Of a stretch of 64,000 nucleotides of DNA, positions 37,001-43,863 are shown in pieces. The position numbers and the translations under genes are program-made. The DNA is from Winogradskyella aurantiaca (lineage in GTDB: Bacteria; Bacteroidota; Bacteroidia; Flavobacteriales; Flavobacteriaceae): NCBI RefSeq assembly GCF_003362725.1, contig NZ_QKTV01000001.1, positions 434,001 through 498,000 on the forward strand, read 5' to 3'. Under the pieces are notes generated by a model. The model made no database searches, had not been told where the DNA came from, and was given only the letters and a program-made list of their open reading frames with translations. How positions within the stretch are numbered: position 1 is the first letter of the stretch; every line of letters begins with the position of its first letter.

Positions 37001-37441
37001 CAGTTTGATGCAAACGACATCAAAAAAATAGAGCAAAAAGGTAGCGTGGAACTTGACATTAACGGAAAAAATATTACTTTGGGATTGGAGGATGTAGAGA
37101 TTACATCTCAAGATATTGAAGGATGGCTGGTAGCCAATGAAGGGGCTCTAACTGTAGCACTGGATGTTTCAATTACCGATGACTTACGAAACGAAGGAAT
37201 AGCCAGAGAGTTGGTTAATCGCATTCAAAACCTTCGTAAAGATTCAGGATTTGAGGTTACTGACCGTATTGATGTGGCACTACAAAAAGACCCTAATGTA
37301 GAGTTAGCAATTGCTTCAAATGAGATGTATATCAAATCAGAGACCTTAACCGAAGATTTAAAAATTATGGATCAGGTAAACAATGGTATCGATATTGATT
37401 TCGACGGTGTCAGTACCCGATTGTTTATCCAAAAACATTAA
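34034..37441 (+). CDS. ileS: isoleucyl-tRNA synthetase, eukaryote-like type with GxHH motif
   Basis: Charges tRNA-Ile. 1135 residues from the ATG at 34034 (the frame is open from a TTG at 34025, which I reject). The sequence is of the eukaryote-like type: WDTHGLPVELGVEKELG, KMSKRLGN, and a long C-terminal region including ARELVNRIQNLRKDSGFEVTD. In place of the HIGH signature it has Gly57-Val-His-His60 (ANGLPGVHHVLARAIKD). A CP1 editing domain is present (WTTTPWTLPSNTAL, GTGIVHTAPTFGADD). The gene is followed after 4 bases by a DksA-like gene. Confidence 0.96.
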   Translation: MSVKFPEYKGLNLSKVAEEILSYWQDNDIFQKSVSTREGKEPYVFFEGPPSANGLPGVHHVLARAIKDIFPRYKTMKGYQVKRKAGWDTHGLPVELGVEKELGITKEDIGTKITVEEYNEACKKAVMRYTDIWNDLTQKMGYWVDMDDPYITYKSKYMESVWWLLKQIYDKDLLYKGYTIQPYSPKAGTGLSSHELNQPGTYQDVTDTTVTAQFKAVEASLPEFLKDEGDIHFLAWTTTPWTLPSNTALTVGPKIDYVLVQSYNQYTFEPIKVVLAKALVSKQFTGKYFEAESDEQLVSYTKEDKKIPFKVLKEFKGSDLVEIRYEQLLQYTLPNDHAENAFRVISGDFVTTEDGTGIVHTAPTFGADDAFVAKQVTPEVPPMLVKDKNGNLVPLVDLQGRFRPEVGDGLGGKYVKNEYYNDGEAPKRSVDVELAIVLKTDNKAFKVEKYKHSYPNCWRTDKPILYYPLDSWFIKVTDVKDRMFELNNTINWKPKSTGEGRFGNWLANANDWNLSRSRFWGIPLPIWRTEDGKQQKCIGSIEELQSEIDRAVAAGLMDSNPIADFEVGNMDEANYDLVDLHKNVVDKITLVSESGQAMQRESDLIDVWFDSGSMPYAQWHYPFENAHLIDNKEAFPANFIAEGVDQTRGWFYTLHAIATMVFDSVAYKNVVSNGLVLDKNGQKMSKRLGNAVDPFETLDKYGADATRWYMISNANPWDNLKFDLEGVEEVSRKFFGTLYNTYSFFSLYTNIDAFSYAEVDILHDERPELDRWILSELNTLIKKVDAYYADYEPTKAARAISDFTQDYLSNWYVRLSRRRFWKGDYETDKISAYQTLYTCMVTLAKLGAPIAPFFMDRLYLDLTKATDKDAFESVHLADFPVANENLIDKVLERKMENAQTIASLVLSLRAKEKIKVRQPLQKIMIPVDSELQKQEIEAVSNLIKHEVNVKSIELLEDASDILVKKIKPNFKALGPRFGKDMKLISSAINQFDANDIKKIEQKGSVELDINGKNITLGLEDVEITSQDIEGWLVANEGALTVALDVSITDDLRNEGIARELVNRIQNLRKDSGFEVTDRIDVALQKDPNVELAIASNEMYIKSETLTEDLKIMDQVNNGIDIDFDGVSTRLFIQKH

Positions 37442-37445
37442 GATT

Positions 37446-37829
37446 ATGGCAATAGATACTAATAACAGATATTCCGATAAAGATTTAGAGGAATTTAGAG
37501 TACTTATTCAAGAAAAAATTGACAAGGCAGAGCACGACTTAGAATTAATTAAAAGTGCTTATATGAATGATCATAATAACGGAACGGATGACACATCACC
37601 TACTTTTAAAGCCTTTGAAGAGGGGAGTGCTACTATGAGTAAAGAGGCAAATTCGGCTCTTGCTATCCGACAGGAAAAGTTTATTCGTGATTTAAAGAAT
37701 GCATTAATACGCATAGAGAATAAAACCTATGGTATTTGCCGTGTTACTGGTAAACTCATCAACAAAGAACGTTTGAAATTAGTACCGCATGCTACTTTGA
37801 GTATTGAGGCTAAAAACATGCAGAAATAA
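37446..37829 (+). CDS. TraR/DksA-family protein with reduced zinc finger
   Basis: 127 residues, an RNA-polymerase secondary-channel type regulator. It has a coiled coil (about 10-92, with EGSATMSKEAN) and a C-terminal globule (YGICRVTGKLINKERLKLVPHATLSIEA). A canonical DksA has four Cys; only Cys98 remains, so zinc binding by the normal site is unlikely. This reduced form appears usual in Bacteroidota. The start is the ATG at 37446, 4 bases after ileS. It is probably co-transcribed with ileS. Confidence 0.88.
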   Translation: MAIDTNNRYSDKDLEEFRVLIQEKIDKAEHDLELIKSAYMNDHNNGTDDTSPTFKAFEEGSATMSKEANSALAIRQEKFIRDLKNALIRIENKTYGICRVTGKLINKERLKLVPHATLSIEAKNMQK

Positions 37830-37850
37830 AGTCTAGAACATCTCATGTAA

Positions 37851-38513
37851 ATGAACTTGTTCTTTGAGAACATATTAAAGAAACCTTGGAAGTTGTATTC
37901 CAAGGTTTTTTTGTGCCTCCTTTTTTTTTCCTTTTCAATTGGGGCTCAGAATCAATTGCAAAAAACTATTGATCCTGGTAAATACAATCAGGTAAGAATT
38001 AATGGAAATCAGGTTTTTGAAATTGAAATTCAAACTGAGGCTCGTAAAACTATTGAATTAGTATCCATTGTTGACGGCGAATATGGCGACCACTTTCAGT
38101 TTGATATTAAGCTGATAAACAACGTTTACACCATTAGTCTATGGCAGTCGCAGTTGTCTATAATTGAAGATGATAAGCGAAATGCCCATAAGGTAGTTGC
38201 GGCTAAAATGCTATTGAAATTACCAGAAGGCTTTATTGTTGATGTTGTCAGTGATGTCGGTAACCTGGAAATAGAGGGTAATTTCAAGACACTTAGAGCA
38301 AGTTTACAAACGGGATTTTGTCGGTTTAAAGGCCTGGTAGACTTTCTTGAAGTTGAAACCAGAGATGGAAATATTCATCTTCAAACAAAGAATGTAAATG
38401 TAGAAGCAAGGTCCGGTAATGGGGTTGTGACGGTCTCAAATTCAATTCAAGGAAATGGTTCTGCCACCTTAAAAAGTATTAACGGTAATATTTGGGTGGA
38501 AGCCCTGGAGTAA
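37851..38513 (+). CDS. exported beta-rich protein (DUF4097/adhesin-like), unknown
   Basis: 220 residues with an N-terminal signal (basic MNLFFENILKKPWKLYSK, then a hydrophobic stretch ending SIGAQ). The body has short repeated strands (LEIEGNFKTLRASLQ, LEVETRDGNIHLQTKNVNVEARSGNG) like the right-handed beta-helix proteins of the DUF4097 type. It starts 21 bases after the DksA-like gene and ends 8 bases before lspA. A strong terminator-like hairpin (37881-37912) lies inside codons 11-21, and T7 and T9 tracts lie in the signal-peptide region. A shorter start (TTG 37911) is possible but would lose the basic n-region. Confidence 0.7.
   Translation: MNLFFENILKKPWKLYSKVFLCLLFFSFSIGAQNQLQKTIDPGKYNQVRINGNQVFEIEIQTEARKTIELVSIVDGEYGDHFQFDIKLINNVYTISLWQSQLSIIEDDKRNAHKVVAAKMLLKLPEGFIVDVVSDVGNLEIEGNFKTLRASLQTGFCRFKGLVDFLEVETRDGNIHLQTKNVNVEARSGNGVVTVSNSIQGNGSATLKSINGNIWVEALE
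37881..37912 (+). terminator. terminator-like hairpin within the start of the beta-rich exported gene
   Basis: AAACCTTGGAA (37881-37891) and TTCCAAGGTTT (37898-37908) form an 11-bp perfect stem with a 6-base loop, followed directly by T residues to 37912. It lies about 50 bases after the DksA-like stop and looks like the intrinsic terminator of the ileS-dksA unit. It nevertheless sits inside the reading frame that follows. Confidence 0.75.
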
Positions 38514-38521
38514 TAATTCAT

Positions 38522-39136
38522 ATGAAGTTTAGACCTTCTTTACTACTTATTGTCTTGGTACTCCTCGTAGACCAAGCTTCAAAGCTTTATGTTAAGACGC
38601 ATTTTCAGTTGTTTGAGGATGTTGAAGTACTTCCTTGGTTTCGCATTGTTTTTATTGAAAATGAAGGCATGGCCTGGGGGACCCGATTGTCTGATATTAT
38701 TCCCTTTATTTCACAAGGTAAAGCCAAGTTGGTTTTAACCCTTTTCAGAATCACAGCGGTTTGTGGAATTGCACTTTGGTTGTATTCAAGTATCATCAAC
38801 CATAAATCAAAACTCTTGGTTTTATCCATTGCTGTCATATTTGCTGGTGCTCTAGGGAATATTATTGACTCGGTTTTTTACGGAATGATCTTTAGCGATA
38901 GCCTGGGTGAGGTTGCTCAGGCCTTTCCAGAAGGAGGTGGATACTCCACAGTGTTTTATGGCAAGGTGGTTGACATGCTCCATTTTCCTATTTGGAGTGG
39001 TCGCATTTCAGAATCCTTTCCAGTTATTGGAGGGCGTTATGTCTCGTTTTTTGATCCCGTTTTCAATGTGGCCGATATGGCTATTACTTCGGGGATATTT
39101 GTTCTTTTAATATTTAATAAGAAAGCCTTTAGATGA
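38522..39136 (+). CDS. lspA: lipoprotein signal peptidase (signal peptidase II)
   Basis: An inner-membrane aspartic protease that cuts prolipoprotein signal peptides at the lipobox Cys. 204 residues from the ATG at 38522. The catalytic pair is Asp116 in GNIIDSVFYG and Asp185 in FNVADMAIT, with four hydrophobic helices. The loop between the two aspartates is about 55 residues longer than in enterobacterial LspA (roughly 165 residues), as in other Bacteroidota. It overlaps the next gene by 4 bases (ATGA). It serves the many lipoproteins seen in this window. Confidence 0.96.
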   Translation: MKFRPSLLLIVLVLLVDQASKLYVKTHFQLFEDVEVLPWFRIVFIENEGMAWGTRLSDIIPFISQGKAKLVLTLFRITAVCGIALWLYSSIINHKSKLLVLSIAVIFAGALGNIIDSVFYGMIFSDSLGEVAQAFPEGGGYSTVFYGKVVDMLHFPIWSGRISESFPVIGGRYVSFFDPVFNVADMAITSGIFVLLIFNKKAFR

Positions 39137-39555
39137 AAATCATTATTAGAACACTAATAATAGTACTTTTTATCAGTACACTTATCCCTTATTTTACGGG
39201 AGATTCAAAAGGAATGCTAATTCCTTATGGATTAATGGAAATAGGGATTATTTATGAACTCGTTCAAGGCAATGCAGGTATCCTTGAATTTCTATTGTTG
39301 TTGGTACTATTAGCAATTCAAATTCCTATTATAAGCTTGTTATCTATTCCATCAAAAAAGAAATTTAAGCTCAGGCCTATTATCTTTTTAGTCGGCTTTA
39401 TGATAATAAATTTTGCGAATTTGAAGTTTAAAAATTGGGATCAGGCTTTCATATCATTAATTCCCTTCATATTAATTTGGTTAATTCTACTTTTCCTTGT
39501 TCAAAGGTTTTATAGGCAAAATCAGTCTAAAAACGTAGAACTGAGTCAGGTGTAA
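39133..39555 (+). CDS. small polytopic membrane protein, unknown
   Basis: 140 residues, with about four hydrophobic helices and a short polar C-terminus (RFYRQNQSKNVELSQV). The start overlaps the lspA stop by 4 bases, so translation is probably coupled to lspA. Its last 29 bases overlap the 3' end of the 5-formyl-THF cyclo-ligase gene on the other strand. I recognise no family. Confidence 0.75.
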   Translation: MKIIIRTLIIVLFISTLIPYFTGDSKGMLIPYGLMEIGIIYELVQGNAGILEFLLLLVLLAIQIPIISLLSIPSKKKFKLRPIIFLVGFMIINFANLKFKNWDQAFISLIPFILIWLILLFLVQRFYRQNQSKNVELSQV

Positions 39556-40090
39556 CGCATATGTCAAGAGGTATATCGTTTGGATCCACCTCGAAAACAT
39601 CTTGCTCAGGCCCAAAAAAACTCAGGCCAATTTTTAAAACATTTCCACGGCATTCATTTAAGAATCGATCATAAAATCCTTTGCCATAACCAATGCGATT
39701 ACCTTTAGTATCGTAAGCTAGGAGTGGTACCAAGACCACATCTATCATTTGCGTAGCTATTGGGATGCCATTGCTTGGTTCAGGAATGCCATAGGAATTG
39801 ATTGTTAAACTGGTATCATCAGATAAAAGAAAATGGGACATGCTATAATCTTCAAAATTGCTCTTTGAAATAACTGCGTGCTTATCTTTACCTGCCAGAA
39901 TATTTAAAATATAGTCCGTGTTCACTTCTTTTTGATTGGTAATCGTCAAAAAAATGTGGTAGAAAGAGTGATTCCAGATATCTAGATTTAGGAGCTGATT
40001 GGCAATATTAAGGCTATTATCCTCAACTTGATCTTCACTTAGTGCTTGTCTGAGGCTTTTGTATTTTTTTCTGAGCTCGTTTTTGGTCAT
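39527..40090 (-). CDS. 5-formyltetrahydrofolate cyclo-ligase
   Basis: An ATP-dependent enzyme that returns 5-formyl-THF to the folate pool as 5,10-methenyl-THF. 187 residues. The N-terminal KNELRKKYKSLRQALS basic helix and the C-terminal GYGKGFYDRFL signature mark the family. It overlaps the upstream aspartoacylase-like gene by 4 bases and is last in a minus-strand operon with rimK. Confidence 0.93.
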   Translation of the reverse strand: MTKNELRKKYKSLRQALSEDQVEDNSLNIANQLLNLDIWNHSFYHIFLTITNQKEVNTDYILNILAGKDKHAVISKSNFEDYSMSHFLLSDDTSLTINSYGIPEPSNGIPIATQMIDVVLVPLLAYDTKGNRIGYGKGFYDRFLNECRGNVLKIGLSFFGPEQDVFEVDPNDIPLDICVTPDSVLRF

Positions 40091-41055
40091 GCCTCTAGTT
40101 CAGTAGAAATATGAAAAATAGCATCCCCTTGATAGATGATTGGGGACTCGTTTACATTAAATATATAGCCTTCACTCGGAGCCTTAACAATAAAATTAAA
40201 ACTACCGTAAGGGTCTGTAATGTGGCCCAGAACATCACCTTTTTCTACCTGTGTATGCAATCGCACCTTTGGTCTAAACATACCGGAGTGGTTAGCACGA
40301 ATCCATTTGCTTTTAATGATTTTAATACCGGTATTTTTGGGAGAGGACACTTTAAATTTGCTTCTAAGCATATCAAAATGACTCAAAACACGTTTGGCTC
40401 CATTAACTCCTGTGTTGGTAATACTGGAGTCAATATGAAAGGATTTTCCTCCCTCAAATAAGAGCATCGGGATGCCTAGTTTAGCGCAGGCATGACGAAA
40501 TGATTTATTGATGTTATTGGCATAGACAATGAAGGGGGCTCCAAAGATATTGGCTAATTTCTTAAGATCCTTATTGCCATTGGCGATGCGAATTTGAGCT
40601 GCATTAAATCGGTCAGATCCACCTGTATGGAAATCCATAATTAGGTCTGCATATGGCACTACCTCCGTCATTAGCTTGTGTGCTACACGACTGGCTAAAG
40701 AGCCATTTTTGCTGCCTGGAAAAACACGATTTAGATCCCTCCCATCAGGGAATTCACGATCCATATGTATAAACCCTAGAACATTGATCACCGGCAGGCA
40801 AATAATGGTTCCCTGACTTGGTCTGTTAATACCCTTGGAAATCAGCTGTCTTACGATTTCAACGCCGTTAACTTCGTCTCCATGAATTCCGGCCGTAATT
40901 AATACCGTAGGTCCAGGTATTCTAGATCGTTCAATAATAATTGGAACACGTATTTGATTTTGCGTATGCAGTTTAGCTACTTCAAAGTTAACAATGGCAC
41001 TTTCACCAAGAGCTACTTCTTCACCGAGTATTTCTAGGACATCTTTTTCACTCAT
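40087..41055 (-). CDS. succinylglutamate desuccinylase/aspartoacylase-family zinc hydrolase
   Basis: 322 residues, M14-like zinc amidohydrolase of the AstE/ASPA family. Zinc ligands and catalytic region: AGIHGDEVNGVEIV (His, Glu), DFHTGGSDRFNAAQIR, and FEGGKSF. The C-terminal part (WIRANHSGMFRPKVRLHTQVEKG) is a small biotinyl-lipoyl-like beta barrel common in this subfamily. It lies 1 base after rimK and overlaps the cyclo-ligase. Linkage to RimK suggests processing of glutamate-type modifications, which is inference. Confidence 0.9.
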   Translation of the reverse strand: MSEKDVLEILGEEVALGESAIVNFEVAKLHTQNQIRVPIIIERSRIPGPTVLITAGIHGDEVNGVEIVRQLISKGINRPSQGTIICLPVINVLGFIHMDREFPDGRDLNRVFPGSKNGSLASRVAHKLMTEVVPYADLIMDFHTGGSDRFNAAQIRIANGNKDLKKLANIFGAPFIVYANNINKSFRHACAKLGIPMLLFEGGKSFHIDSSITNTGVNGAKRVLSHFDMLRSKFKVSSPKNTGIKIIKSKWIRANHSGMFRPKVRLHTQVEKGDVLGHITDPYGSFNFIVKAPSEGYIFNVNESPIIYQGDAIFHISTELEA

Positions 41056-41056
41056 A

Positions 41057-41932
41057 TTATCCTCGGTTACGTTCTACGTAGGTGATGATGGCCCGCGCAA
41101 TATTTTTTCCTGTGGCTCCCTCAATCCCTTCCAAACCAGGCGTAGAGTTTACCTCCATGATCAGCGGTCCTCGTTTGGACTGTAACATATCTACACCACA
41201 AACAGGTAGTTTTAACGCTCGTGCTGCTTTTATGGCAAGTTTTAATTCGTCTTCCGAAAGGCGGACATATTCAGAGGTGCCACCACGATGCAGGTTTGAT
41301 CGAAATTCGCCTTCCTTACTCTGGCGTTTCATAGCACCTACAACTTGTCCATCAACAATCAAAGCTCTCAAATCGGCTCCTTGAGCTTCGGCAATGTATT
41401 CCTGAACAAGAGCCTTAGCTTGTAAACCACTAAAGGCTTCCATTACGGACTCTGCTGCATTTTTTGATTCGGCTAAAACGACGCCAAGGCCTTGGGTACC
41501 CTCAAGAAGTTTTATAACAACAGGCGGTCCACCAACATGGCGTAGTACTTCCTCGATATCTCTTGAATAATTGGTGAAAACAGTCTTTGGCATACCTATT
41601 CCTGCTTTTGAAAGGCGCTGAAAACTTCTCAGTTTATCTCGAGATCTTAGAATGGCATCCGAAGATACGGTGGTAAATACATTCATCATTTCGAACTGAC
41701 GTACCACAGCACAACCAAAAAAAGTAACCGAGGCTCCTATTCTTGGGATAATGGCATCCACATAATCCAGATAGCGATCTTTATAGTAAATGGTTGGTTT
41801 TTCGCGCTCTATTATGATGTCACATTTCAACGGGTCAATAACCTCAACTTCATGACCGCGATTTTCACCTTCTTCAATCAAGCGGCGTGTGGAGTATAAG
41901 TTCTGGTTCCTGGAGAGAATAACAATATTCAT
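41057..41932 (-). CDS. rimK: RimK-type ATP-grasp glutamate ligase
   Basis: 291 residues, ATP-grasp ligase of the RimK family ([73 protein letters not shown]). In E. coli RimK adds glutamates to the C-terminus of ribosomal protein S6; other members make peptide bonds on other substrates. It is the first gene of a minus-strand operon and divergent from uvrC. A TAACTTTG box (42041-42034) lies about 100 bases upstream. Confidence 0.93.
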   Translation of the reverse strand: MNIVILSRNQNLYSTRRLIEEGENRGHEVEVIDPLKCDIIIEREKPTIYYKDRYLDYVDAIIPRIGASVTFFGCAVVRQFEMMNVFTTVSSDAILRSRDKLRSFQRLSKAGIGMPKTVFTNYSRDIEEVLRHVGGPPVVIKLLEGTQGLGVVLAESKNAAESVMEAFSGLQAKALVQEYIAEAQGADLRALIVDGQVVGAMKRQSKEGEFRSNLHRGGTSEYVRLSEDELKLAIKAARALKLPVCGVDMLQSKRGPLIMEVNSTPGLEGIEGATGKNIARAIITYVERNRG

Positions 41933-42033
41933 GGTCGTTTACAGGAAAAATGGAAAAGTTGGTAATAAAGCATATGTGCTAATTTAAGAGATTCTTTTAG
42001 CAATGCGAAAATCCATTGAATTTCAGTTGCTTT

Positions 42034-42053
42034 CAAAGTTATTCTTACCTTTG
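42034..42053. promoter_or_regulatory. divergent -7 boxes for rimK operon and uvrC
   Basis: Minus-strand TAACTTTG (42041-42034) would serve rimK; plus-strand TACCTTTG (42046-42053) would serve uvrC. Both match TAnnTTTG exactly and are only 4 bases apart. The uvrC box ends 4 bases before its ATG, implying a leaderless or near-leaderless transcript. Confidence 0.4.
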
Positions 42054-42057
42054 ATTT

Positions 42058-43863
42058 ATGTCTGAATCCGCCCTTGATGTCCAAATAAAAACCCTACCAC
42101 ACCAACCCGGAGTGTATCAGTATTTTAATTCTGATAATCAATTGATTTATGTAGGAAAGGCGAAGGATATTAAAAAACGGGTGAGTAGTTATTTTACCAA
42201 ACATCACGATTATGGCAAGACCAAAGTCCTTGTAAAAAACATTGCTTCGATAAAGCATATTGTGGTTGCTACAGAGACGGATGCCCTGCTTCTTGAAAAC
42301 AACCTCATTAAAAAGCATCAGCCCCGTTACAATGTTCTTTTAAAAGATGATAAATCGTATCCCTGGATTTGTATAAAAAACGAACGATTTCCGCGGGTGT
42401 TTCCAACACGACGTGTCATAAGGGACGGCTCTGAATATTTTGGCCCCTATACAAGTATGAAGACCGTGAGAACATTGCTGGATCTCGTAAAGGGGTTATA
42501 CCAATTACGCACTTGTAATTACGATTTGCGTCAGGAAAAAGTAGAAGCTGGTAAGTACAAAGTATGCTTAGAATATCATTTAGGGAATTGTAAAGGGCCT
42601 TGTGAGGGATTAGAGACGGAGACTTCCTATCACGCCAACGTTGATGCCATTCGTGCCATATTAAAAGGTAATTTTAAAGATTCCTTACAGCAATTTCGTT
42701 CTCAAATGAAATCGCATGCTGAGGCCATGGAATTTGAGTCAGCGCAAAAGATTAAAGAAAAGTTGGATGTACTTGAGAATTATCAAGCCAAATCAACAGT
42801 GGTTAATCCCAAAATATCCAACGTTGATGTCTTCTCAATAATTAGTGATGAAACCTATGCCTATGTAAATTTTCTTCAGTTGTCATACGGTAATATCATA
42901 AGATCTCACACATTGGAACTTAAGAAAAAGTTGAAGGAATCAGATGCTGAATTATTGAGCCTGGCAATTACTGAGATCAGACAGCGGTTTCATTCACAGT
43001 CCAAAGAGGTGTATGTGCCCTTTGATTTGGAGTTGGGGGAAGGTATAAAGGTGACGGTTCCTAAACTTGGTGACAAGAAAAAGATTTTAGACCTATCTGA
43101 ACGTAATGCTAAGTATTACAGACTTGACCGTTTGAAACAAATAAAAATTGTAGATCCTGACAGGCATTCCAATCGGATCATGGCTCAAATGAAAGTGGAT
43201 TTGAAACTATCTACAGAGCCACGACATATTGAATGCTTTGACAACTCCAACATTCAAGGGTCCAATCCTGTGGCTGCCTGTGTGGTATTTAAAAATGGAA
43301 AGCCAAGTAAAAAAGATTACCGACATTTTAATATAAAAACAGTAGTTGGGCCAGATGATTTTGCCTCCATGGAGGAAGTCGTTCATAGACGATACAGAAG
43401 GTTGCTCGAGGAAGATGAGCCGCTTCCACAATTAATAATTATTGATGGAGGTAAAGGGCAGTTATCATCGGCACTTAAAAGTTTGGATCGCCTTGGATTG
43501 CGCGGTAAAATTGCCATTTTGGGCATTGCGAAACGATTGGAAGAGCTTTTCTATCCCGATGATCCAATTCCTCTCTATTTAGATAAAAAAAGTGAAACAC
43601 TGAAGATTATTCAACAATTGCGAAATGAAGCGCACCGTTTTGGAATTGAGCATCATAGAAATAAACGCAGTAAAGGAGCTTTAACAACAGAATTGGAATC
43701 GATTAACGGCATTGGTGAACAAACAATAGTACAACTAATGAAAGCGTTTAAGAGCGTGAAACGTATTGGAAACGCCAAACTTGATGAACTTGAAGAAGTG
43801 GTTGGTAAGTCCAAAGCTGAGAAAATTTATAACCACTATCACGGCGTACAAAATGCCAATTAA
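42058..43863 (+). CDS. uvrC: excinuclease ABC subunit C
   Basis: The nicking subunit of nucleotide excision repair. 601 residues. The N-terminal GIY-YIG nuclease domain reads GVYQYF...LIYVGKAKDIKKRVSSYF. The Cys region follows (CLEYHLGNCKGPCEG), then the UVR motif binding UvrB (FESAQKIKEKLDVLENYQ), the RNase H-like domain (HIECFDNSNIQGSNPVAA, IIDGGKGQLSSA) and a C-terminal helix-hairpin-helix pair (LESINGIGEQTIVQLM). The end overlaps the patatin gene by 11 bases in another frame. Confidence 0.97.
   Translation: MSESALDVQIKTLPHQPGVYQYFNSDNQLIYVGKAKDIKKRVSSYFTKHHDYGKTKVLVKNIASIKHIVVATETDALLLENNLIKKHQPRYNVLLKDDKSYPWICIKNERFPRVFPTRRVIRDGSEYFGPYTSMKTVRTLLDLVKGLYQLRTCNYDLRQEKVEAGKYKVCLEYHLGNCKGPCEGLETETSYHANVDAIRAILKGNFKDSLQQFRSQMKSHAEAMEFESAQKIKEKLDVLENYQAKSTVVNPKISNVDVFSIISDETYAYVNFLQLSYGNIIRSHTLELKKKLKESDAELLSLAITEIRQRFHSQSKEVYVPFDLELGEGIKVTVPKLGDKKKILDLSERNAKYYRLDRLKQIKIVDPDRHSNRIMAQMKVDLKLSTEPRHIECFDNSNIQGSNPVAACVVFKNGKPSKKDYRHFNIKTVVGPDDFASMEEVVHRRYRRLLEEDEPLPQLIIIDGGKGQLSSALKSLDRLGLRGKIAILGIAKRLEELFYPDDPIPLYLDKKSETLKIIQQLRNEAHRFGIEHHRNKRSKGALTTELESINGIGEQTIVQLMKAFKSVKRIGNAKLDELEEVVGKSKAEKIYNHYHGVQNAN

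Noticed and set aside
43766-43852. Upstream extension of the patatin gene inside uvrC
   Set aside because: It lies within the conserved uvrC C-terminal HhH coding region, and the ATG at 43853 gives a proper signal peptide.
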